Below, one piece after another: positions 57,573 to 64,000 of a stretch of 64,000 bases of DNA (within the stretch, counting starts at the first letter, position 1; each line of letters opens with the position of its first letter). The notes under the pieces were generated by a model. The model did no database searches. It was not told where the DNA came from and saw only the letters and a program-made list of their open reading frames with translations. Location: NCBI GenBank assembly GCA_024233005.1, contig JACKQE010000002.1, positions 434,001-498,000 on the forward strand, given 5' to 3'. Made by a program: the position numbers and the translations under genes. The stretch comes from Akkermansiaceae bacterium. Lineage in GTDB: Bacteria; Verrucomicrobiota; Verrucomicrobiia; Verrucomicrobiales; DEV007.

Positions 57573-60500
57573 ATGAAAACGAACCTTCCAGAAACCATGC
57601 GGGCCCCGGGCGGGCCTACCAAGAGTGATCGCCGAGGGGTAGCGCTGATCACGGTCCTCACCTTCGTGGCCTTGACCACGATTTTGATGATGACCTTCTT
57701 CCTGATGGCCCAGAATGAGCACATGGCCTCGGTGAACTACAGCGAAGGTCTGCAGGCGCAGGAAGTGGCGGAATCGGCCGTCAACATCGTGATCGCCCAG
57801 ATTCGTCAGGCCACCGCCAATGCCGATCACCTCTGGGCCAGCCAACCGGGTGCCATCCGGGTTTGGAATGCGGATGGACGGGACAAGTTCGATGCGGGTT
57901 ACAAGCTATACTCGGATGACCAGATGGTGGTCAAGGGATCCACTGAAAAGGATTTTGCCGAAAGGGATTTCAATGAGTTGGCCAACTGGACCGCTGAACC
58001 GGCCTCCTTTGTCGATCTCAACGAACCTGTGATCCGCGGCGACAAGGTGTATTACCCCATCGTGGATCCGTTGGCGGCATCATTCCCCAAATGGCCGCCG
58101 TTGGTTGGGGGCGGCGCCCGGAAAGGCGACACCGACGGGGTGGAGGGCTTCGACTACGACCGGGATCACAGCCGGGTGAAATTGAGCGAGTTCGACAAGG
58201 TGGTGACCCAGAAGAGCAACAAGTTTGTCGGGGCCAACTATGATGCCCTTCCGATGCCGGTCCGCTGGATTTACCAGCTCAAGGACGGCTCCTTGGGATA
58301 CCTTGTGACCACCAACGCCTCTTCCGGCAAGGGAACTTTCAAGTTGTTGACTTCCGGTTCCCCGGGGCCTTCCACCGGCAATCCCATCGTCGCCCGCTTC
58401 GCTTTCTGGGCGGATGATGAAACCTGCAAGCTCAATCCCAACTACCATGCAGGCGGCGCGACGTGGAATACGCCCATGGCCGGAGGTGACATCGACCGGA
58501 ATGATGGTGGCAAGCAACCCATCAAAGGAGAGTACCAGCGTTACACGGGGCACCCCGCGTCGACCCACCTCTCCCCGGTGATCATTCCCGGCATCGTCAA
58601 CATCACCAACGACCGCCAGGCCATTGAAAAGCTGTTCGAGATGATTCCCCGCATCGTCGGGGGAGGGTCCGAATTCGGCACCAAAGCCTACAATGTTGCT
58701 GTCACGGGAGCGGTATCGATCAATACCGACCGTGACCGTCTTTATGCTTCGGTCGATGAGATGCTGTTCCAGGACGTTTTCAAAAACGAGCGCGTCCTCA
58801 ATGAATTTCCCACCGCCGGCGGCCGGATCGGCACCGTGGGAGCCCGCTCAGCCGATGAGATCCTGGACCAGCTTGAGCGGATGCGATTCTTCCTCACCGT
58901 GAACAGCCGGGCTCCGGAAGTCAACCTCTTGAACCGTCCCCGGCTTTCGATGTGGCCCACCTACAACTACAGCAGTCAGGCCGAGCTGGCTTACATGACC
59001 TCGTTCGACCGTTTGATCCGGTTCTGTGGACAAATGGGGGTCGGCAGTGGTGGCCAGCCCAACAAGTATTATTTCGAGCGGAGGAACGAAGACGACCAAC
59101 TGTATGACTACGAGGAGATCCCTCGCAACAAGGAACTTTATGCCTACATGGATTGGTTGACAGATCAAAAGCTGCCTGGCTACGGAAAGGCGTTTTCTGA
59201 CGCCGGCAAGTTTGGCACGGATGATCGCTACCAACTCCTGACTGAAATCTATGACTATATCAGGTCCACCAATCTTTATGATGACTCGCTGTTCTTCAAC
59301 GGCACCGCGCAGCAGTACATCGCCGATCCCAAAAAGAGCAAGCAGACCGTCACCTATACCAACGGCCGCAGCAAAGCCGACAACGGGTTGTGGCCTGGCT
59401 TTGGTCAGGTGACTCCGATCCGGATCAACTATAAAGGCGTGGAAACCCAGGGGTTTGGGCGCTTCCATTGCCTTCAGGAAATCGGCACCATGACCATCTG
59501 CTGCGCCGATGGCACGGGTGGGGACAATCGTCCCGGTGGAATGTATCCGGATATCCAGGACCCGGGAGTCTATGAGTGGGATACCACCAACATCATCAAG
59601 CCCTCGGTTCCGGCCAACGAAAACACCGCCGAATATTCCAATTATCCCCCGCTTCATCAGAACATCGTGCCTTCACCGAAGGATTCGGACATTGTGGTCG
59701 CCAATCCCGCCACCACCCAAACGAATTTCATGCCGCGGACCAGTGATGGAGACCTCTTCAACAATACCATCTTCCCCACCTGGCCGAGTTGGCTGATCCG
59801 GCTCTACTGGCGGTATGGGACGGTTGCTGGCAAAGCAGCGCCGAATTCCGTTCCCACCCTGCCGATCGCGGCGGACAATTTCGTAAGGGAAACTGCCATC
59901 GCCCCCGGAGATCCGGGCTACAAAAACGAGCCGATTCTCGTTCCCGCCGAGGTCATGCGAGCCTTTGAAACCAAGCGTTGGAACTGGAATCTGGCGTGGT
60001 TGGATCCCAAGTATTCCGGTGCCATGACACTGGCCTTGGAAGGCGGCGGTGGCGGGGTGACACGCTATGATCGGAAGAATCTTTCCGGACCGGGGGGATT
60101 TCAGCCGGTGGCGGATCGTGGATCCATGCCGGCCGGGGACAAGTCCCGTCTTCTTGACAAGGAAAAGCTCGTGCAATCTTCCCTGCTCTTTCAACTTGCG
60201 GGCAACAGTCTGGGATACAACCCCATCAATTCCGACTTCACCGTCATGATCGAAACCAAGGGCAGCAAGCTCAGTTTTGCCTCTGCGGACAGCGGCAATG
60301 TGGAGTTCCCCTCCGACAGCGGCGGCGCCGTCAAACTTGACGGAGGCGTTCTCGGGCAATGGTATTCCCAAGGTCGGCAAACGGCACACTCCGACCACGC
60401 TTTGGGAGGGACGAAGAACGTCAACTATATGCTCATCGGTGACAACGGCCCCGCATTTTTTCCCTATACCACTGACACGGGGGCCGGTGGGGCCACCGCG

Positions 60501-62303
60501 TCCGGGCGTCGGACCCCGCTCGATCTCTCCTATCAAGGAGTTAAGAAGTACAATCAGTATCCATTCGTGACCCGTCCTTATCTCGTCACCAACAATCAAC
60601 TGGCGATGAACAAGGGCGGTTTGGTGGTCTCCATCTATTCCGCCGGCGTGGATACCAAAGAGAACAAGAATTCCGACCCCAAAGTGGCCCAGCAACAACT
60701 GGTTCAGCAGGTCGAGATCGAAATGGACGGATTCACTGCCCGGGCTCCGGATCTGGCGGCTCCCGATGTGGGCTACTGGCTCAGCAGTGCCGGCCCCAGC
60801 GGAGGCTCCGGGCGTCTCAACGCCATGTCCTACTGGAGCATGGGCTATGAGGGAGCCAATCCGGTCTCCGCCCCCTACGGACGCATCGGTCTGCTCGCAT
60901 CTCGGCACAATCTCGACCTCCTCGGCGATGATCGCGGCGTGCGGGTGGATGTGATTCGCGGCGTGGGCATCCGCCATGGTGATTCCCGGATCGTGATGAC
61001 CCGACCCAAAATCACCGAAGCCGATGGGATTTTTGTTGAGCACATTGATTATGCCAAGGCTGACGCCCGCATTGCGATGTTCAATGACGGTTCCAAAGCG
61101 GTGGAGCGCCGGCTCAACCAGTTCAGCAACACCAACAACCTGATGTATCTGGACGAGGCCAAGAATGTGCAACTCTATGGTGACTTCGACAACGGGCTTG
61201 GTCAGCAGCCCGATGGTCCCTGGATCAACAAGCCGGATGAAGGCAATCTTTGGTTCGTCGCCGGTGGCACCGGCGGCATCTATGGCAACATCCCCTATTT
61301 CTCGGAGGACTGGAACCAGCAGGCCGTGACTCCGTCCTACTTCACCCCCAACCGGATCGTGTGCTCACCCGTCGCCTTCGGATCCCTGCCGCGCCGTGCC
61401 AAATCCGGCAAACCTTGGGAAACGTTGCTGTTCCGTCCGAATGTGACCGGGGGACTTTTCACGACCCATCCGGGAGCGGAAGATCCTCCCGACCATCTCC
61501 TGCTGGACATGTTCTGGATGCCCGTGGTGGAACCCTTTGCCATCAGCGAGCCGCTCTCCACCGGAGGCAAGGTCAACTTGAACCAGGACATGCTGCCGTT
61601 CCGTCACATCACTCGTGACACCGCGTTGCTGGGCGTGTTCAAGTCCGAGTACATGGTGGTCATTCCCGATCTCTGGAAAGGGAACTACAAAACCAACCAC
61701 GGCTACGGCAAGGGATGGCACTGGAAGAACAACCCTTATGGAGGTGAAATGGTTGGCGTCAGTCTCCGGGCGGTCATCGAGCCCACCGGAACGCTTGACC
61801 AGTTCCATGAAAAGTTTAAAGAGGGCAAAATCTTCAAAACGGCCTCCGAGATTTGCGACATCCACCTGGTGCCCATCAGCATCGGTGCCACCCAGCAGAG
61901 TGGTCGGGACAATGGGATCACCACGCCGCACTGGAAACAGATGGGCAATGGCACCTATTGGTCCATCAACCGGATGACCGGGGACAACGCCAAGGAAAAA
62001 CCCTACAACAACATCTATCCCCGGATCACCACCAAGTCGAACACCTTCAAGGTCCATTACCGCGCGCAGATCCTCACCAAAGCCAAAGTGACAGCGCCGG
62101 ATGAGTTCGATCCTGAGATCGACCAGGTCGTGGCCGAATATCGGGGATCCTCCATTGTGGAGCGCTATGTGGAGCCCAACGATCCTGACATCCCTGACTA
62201 CGCTTCCGCTTCCTCGACCAGCGGATCCTCGGGAAGCACGGTGGCCTCCCTGGACAAATTCTACAAATTCCGGGTGGTGAACCCCACGCGTTTTGCCCCC
62301 TGA
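57573..62303 (+). CDS. Verru_Chthon cassette protein A
   Basis: A 1576-residue protein from the ATG at 57573; the open frame is longer, but this ATG follows the promoter and gives a compact start. The N-terminus has one membrane helix (about 27-50, GVALITVLTFVALTTILMMTFFLMAQNEH) with the pilin-like sequence LQAQEVAESAVNIVIAQIRQA after it. The rest is a very long soluble beta-rich part with many aromatic, Asn and Asp residues, for example QAELAYMTSFDRLIRFCGQMG and PDHLLLDMFWMPVVEPFAISEPLSTGG. It matches, in order and context, the first protein of the cassette found repeatedly in Verrucomicrobiota. The function of the cassette is not known; the prepilin-like partners suggest a secretion or surface filament. 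Confidence 0.88.
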   Translation: MKTNLPETMRAPGGPTKSDRRGVALITVLTFVALTTILMMTFFLMAQNEHMASVNYSEGLQAQEVAESAVNIVIAQIRQATANADHLWASQPGAIRVWNADGRDKFDAGYKLYSDDQMVVKGSTEKDFAERDFNELANWTAEPASFVDLNEPVIRGDKVYYPIVDPLAASFPKWPPLVGGGARKGDTDGVEGFDYDRDHSRVKLSEFDKVVTQKSNKFVGANYDALPMPVRWIYQLKDGSLGYLVTTNASSGKGTFKLLTSGSPGPSTGNPIVARFAFWADDETCKLNPNYHAGGATWNTPMAGGDIDRNDGGKQPIKGEYQRYTGHPASTHLSPVIIPGIVNITNDRQAIEKLFEMIPRIVGGGSEFGTKAYNVAVTGAVSINTDRDRLYASVDEMLFQDVFKNERVLNEFPTAGGRIGTVGARSADEILDQLERMRFFLTVNSRAPEVNLLNRPRLSMWPTYNYSSQAELAYMTSFDRLIRFCGQMGVGSGGQPNKYYFERRNEDDQLYDYEEIPRNKELYAYMDWLTDQKLPGYGKAFSDAGKFGTDDRYQLLTEIYDYIRSTNLYDDSLFFNGTAQQYIADPKKSKQTVTYTNGRSKADNGLWPGFGQVTPIRINYKGVETQGFGRFHCLQEIGTMTICCADGTGGDNRPGGMYPDIQDPGVYEWDTTNIIKPSVPANENTAEYSNYPPLHQNIVPSPKDSDIVVANPATTQTNFMPRTSDGDLFNNTIFPTWPSWLIRLYWRYGTVAGKAAPNSVPTLPIAADNFVRETAIAPGDPGYKNEPILVPAEVMRAFETKRWNWNLAWLDPKYSGAMTLALEGGGGGVTRYDRKNLSGPGGFQPVADRGSMPAGDKSRLLDKEKLVQSSLLFQLAGNSLGYNPINSDFTVMIETKGSKLSFASADSGNVEFPSDSGGAVKLDGGVLGQWYSQGRQTAHSDHALGGTKNVNYMLIGDNGPAFFPYTTDTGAGGATASGRRTPLDLSYQGVKKYNQYPFVTRPYLVTNNQLAMNKGGLVVSIYSAGVDTKENKNSDPKVAQQQLVQQVEIEMDGFTARAPDLAAPDVGYWLSSAGPSGGSGRLNAMSYWSMGYEGANPVSAPYGRIGLLASRHNLDLLGDDRGVRVDVIRGVGIRHGDSRIVMTRPKITEADGIFVEHIDYAKADARIAMFNDGSKAVERRLNQFSNTNNLMYLDEAKNVQLYGDFDNGLGQQPDGPWINKPDEGNLWFVAGGTGGIYGNIPYFSEDWNQQAVTPSYFTPNRIVCSPVAFGSLPRRAKSGKPWETLLFRPNVTGGLFTTHPGAEDPPDHLLLDMFWMPVVEPFAISEPLSTGGKVNLNQDMLPFRHITRDTALLGVFKSEYMVVIPDLWKGNYKTNHGYGKGWHWKNNPYGGEMVGVSLRAVIEPTGTLDQFHEKFKEGKIFKTASEICDIHLVPISIGATQQSGRDNGITTPHWKQMGNGTYWSINRMTGDNAKEKPYNNIYPRITTKSNTFKVHYRAQILTKAKVTAPDEFDPEIDQVVAEYRGSSIVERYVEPNDPDIPDYASASSTSGSSGSTVASLDKFYKFRVVNPTRFAP

Positions 62304-62328
62304 TCCATCTCCTCTTTCCGGATTCCCC

Positions 62329-62880
62329 ATGAAAATTGACCAGACTCCGCCTTCTTCCAAAGGTTTCACCCTCATCGAAGTGACCCTCGCGATCGCCATC
62401 ACCGCGATCGCCTTGGTCGGTTTGATGGGATTGTTGCCCCAAGGGCTCAAGACACTGGAAGCGGCCGGTGAAAGAGCCATTGAGGCCCGCATTCATCAGG
62501 ACATCCTTTCGGAAATCATGCTGACCTCCTGGGAGAAAGGCAAAGGAGGCACCCCGATTGATCTTCTGGACGGCGAAATCCGCCGCTACGATGACCAGGG
62601 AATCCAACTGACGGATGCCGACAACGACAAGGCGATTTTTACAGCCAAGATCAACATCCTGAAAAAGGGCTCCCAGTTGCCGGTCAGCGTGGGGGGCGGC
62701 GCCAGTGCGGGAGTGAACATTCCGGGGGATGCCGTCGAGTCGGCCAATCTGCGCCTTGTCATCGTCGAAATTGCCGCCATCACCGATCCCTCGTTTGATT
62801 TTGGGAATCCGGCATTCATCAAAAGCATCAAGACCTTCCGCAGTCTCATCACCAAGATGGGCCAGGACTACACCAAATAA
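62329..62880 (+). CDS. Verru_Chthon cassette protein B (prepilin-like)
   Basis: A 183-residue protein from the ATG at 62329. A type IV prepilin start: leader ending SSKG, then FTLIEVTLAIAITAIALVGLMGLLPQGLKTLE with glutamate at +5. The remainder has a small pseudopilin-like domain (AGERAIEARIHQDILSEIMLTSW, DGEIRRYDDQGIQLTDADNDKAIFTAKINILKKG) and ends in a helix with FRSLITKMGQDYTK. It begins 25 bases after protein A. It probably is processed by a prepilin peptidase, not present in this window. Confidence 0.9.
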   Translation: MKIDQTPPSSKGFTLIEVTLAIAITAIALVGLMGLLPQGLKTLEAAGERAIEARIHQDILSEIMLTSWEKGKGGTPIDLLDGEIRRYDDQGIQLTDADNDKAIFTAKINILKKGSQLPVSVGGGASAGVNIPGDAVESANLRLVIVEIAAITDPSFDFGNPAFIKSIKTFRSLITKMGQDYTK

Positions 62881-62904
62881 CCCTCGTAACGGTCGCCTCA
62901 GTTT

Positions 62905-63945
62905 ATGAAGACATTTTTATTGGTCCGTCGGCGGGTTGCCCGGCATACCGCGTTCACCATTCCCGAGCTTTTGGTCGCGATGACCATTTTGTCAATGCTC
63001 CTGTTGATGCTGGCCGGCATGATCGACCAGGTCCAGAAGGCATGGACCTACTCGGAAAGCCGCGTTTCCCAGTTCCGCGAAGCTCGGGTCGCCTTCGACA
63101 TCATGGCCAAAAACCTTTCCCAGGCCAGCTTGAACAGCTATTGGGATTACCGATACGAAACCCAGAAGAGCGTCCAGGTTCCGAAATCCTATCGACGCAC
63201 CGCCGACCTGCAGTTCCTTGTGGTCGACGGGGAAAAAGTGCTTGGCAAAAATGCCCCCACCCAGATGTTGTTTTTTCAGGCACCGCTCGGCTTTTCCCGG
63301 AAGTACCCGAGTATGAATAACCTCCTGAACGGGCGGGGGTATTTTGTCTATTTTGGGGATGACACCAATTTCAAGCCCAGCATCATCAAATCGGTTCCCA
63401 AATTCCGCTACCGTCTCATGGAGTTTCGTCCCACCACGGAAGACAACATGATCTACCAGGATTCCAAGCCCATGCGTGACAAAGGTGAGGATCCCGCCTT
63501 TTCCGAATGGTTCAAATTGGGACTGGACCCCACCAACAGCAAAACGAACACCCACCCGTTGGCTGACAACATTGTGGCGTTGGTGGTGACTCCAAGGGAC
63601 ACCATCGAGGAAAAGGGTCAGGACACCTCCAGCAAGATCGCTCCCTCCTACGAGTTTGATTCCAGCAATCATGTGGTGTCCGATTTCCGGAGCCAGGTGC
63701 CGCCGCTGGTCCGGCTCACCTTGGTCGCCATTGATGAAACGTCCGCCATCCGGCTGGAAAATGGTTCCACCATGCCTTCCGTGGTGGATGCCAGCATGTT
63801 CAGTAACAGCAAAAACTATTTGTCGGACATTGAAAATCTGAAACAAAAACTTTCCGATCAGAGGCTCAATTTCAAGGTGTTCAGCTCTCTTGTGGCCATC
63901 CGGAGTTCCAAGTGGAGCGCCTTTTCGGGTGATGAGAACAACTGA
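62905..63945 (+). CDS. Verru_Chthon cassette protein C (prepilin-like)
   Basis: A 346-residue protein. The leader is long and basic (MKTFLLVRRRVARHTAFTIPE), then LLVAMTILSMLLLMLAGMIDQVQKAWTYSES, a pilin-like helix preceded by FTIPE with the +5 glutamate. The globular part contains SQFREARVAFDIMAKNLSQASLNSYWDYRYE and MRDKGEDPAFSEWFKLGLDPTNSK. The end FKVFSSLVAIRSSKWS is hydrophobic. It follows protein B by 24 bases and belongs to the same transcript. Resembles the minor pseudopilin J type by size and position; this is inference. Confidence 0.9.
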   Translation: MKTFLLVRRRVARHTAFTIPELLVAMTILSMLLLMLAGMIDQVQKAWTYSESRVSQFREARVAFDIMAKNLSQASLNSYWDYRYETQKSVQVPKSYRRTADLQFLVVDGEKVLGKNAPTQMLFFQAPLGFSRKYPSMNNLLNGRGYFVYFGDDTNFKPSIIKSVPKFRYRLMEFRPTTEDNMIYQDSKPMRDKGEDPAFSEWFKLGLDPTNSKTNTHPLADNIVALVVTPRDTIEEKGQDTSSKIAPSYEFDSSNHVVSDFRSQVPPLVRLTLVAIDETSAIRLENGSTMPSVVDASMFSNSKNYLSDIENLKQKLSDQRLNFKVFSSLVAIRSSKWSAFSGDENN

Positions 63946-63966
63946 TTCAGCCAGATGGACCCTATC

Positions 63967-64000
63967 ATGAAACCGCATTCTTCTTCCAAGGCCTTTTCCC
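63967..64000 (+). CDS. Start of the next cassette gene (position of protein D), partial
   Basis: An ATG 21 bases after the stop of protein C opens a frame that reads MKPHSSSKAFS before the window ends. The short polar and lysine-containing start fits the leader of a prepilin-like protein, as expected for protein D. Only 11 complete codons are visible, so the assignment rests on position. Confidence 0.55.
   Translation, partial: MKPHSSSKAFS

Noticed and set aside
59673..61172. A 499-codon minus-strand open frame
   Set aside because: Antisense to Verru_Chthon protein A; no motif and no plausible start signals.

Overview
The window looks like a chromosomal segment of a Verrucomicrobiota bacterium. 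It is GC-rich. It carries secreted protein families that are expanded in the Planctomycetota/Verrucomicrobiota group (DUF1592- and DUF1552-type proteins, TIGR02604-type propeller proteins, ThuA-like proteins, many sulfatases), and it ends in a 'Verru_Chthon cassette', a set of prepilin-like genes known from this phylum. I saw no rRNA, tRNA, CRISPR array, insertion sequence or phage gene.

Region 1 (about 1-22,010, minus strand): thirteen closely spaced genes, nearly all with signal peptides. Reading downstream from 22,009 they are a ThuA-like protein, a sialate O-acetylesterase-like esterase, three sulfatases in a row, a 1505-residue mosaic protein (ThuA, discoidin, SGNH, TIGR02604 propeller, blue-copper domain), a fourth sulfatase, a polysaccharide deacetylase, a beta-propeller protein, an unknown exported protein, an SGNH hydrolase, an alpha/beta hydrolase, and a DUF1592 multidomain protein with an internal duplication that runs off the left edge. 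Together they suggest de-sulfation and de-acetylation of an extracellular glycan coupled to periplasmic redox proteins. No SusC/SusD-like transporter or glycoside hydrolase family was recognised in the cluster.

Region 2 (22-36 kb): a GreA/GreB-like protein, a class III-like PPK2 kinase, a degenerate SGNH protein followed by a cytochrome-bearing TIGR02604 protein (a split version of the mosaic in region 1), a DUF1552/DUF1592 pair, an unknown gene with a palindrome at its start, a membrane-anchored GH75-like protein and a fifth sulfatase.

Region 3 (36-57 kb): mostly housekeeping and regulation. It holds queF, lexA with a good SOS box, a TPR protein, a D,D-carboxypeptidase, xylB, a DUF3500 protein, two TPM-like proteins, a nuclease, an SDR, an ECF-like sigma factor, a small pseudopilin/ABC-2 transporter operon, ruvA/unknown/panC, a stand-alone nuoA, a diadenylate cyclase with a very short CdaR-like partner, rlmN and a Coa1-like protein.

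Region 4 (57.2-64 kb): the Verru_Chthon cassette, proteins A, B, C and the first codons of the next gene (position of D), with a recognisable promoter. Start codons were often moved downstream of the longest open frame to the ATG that opens a signal peptide or the conserved domain; these choices are stated per gene.
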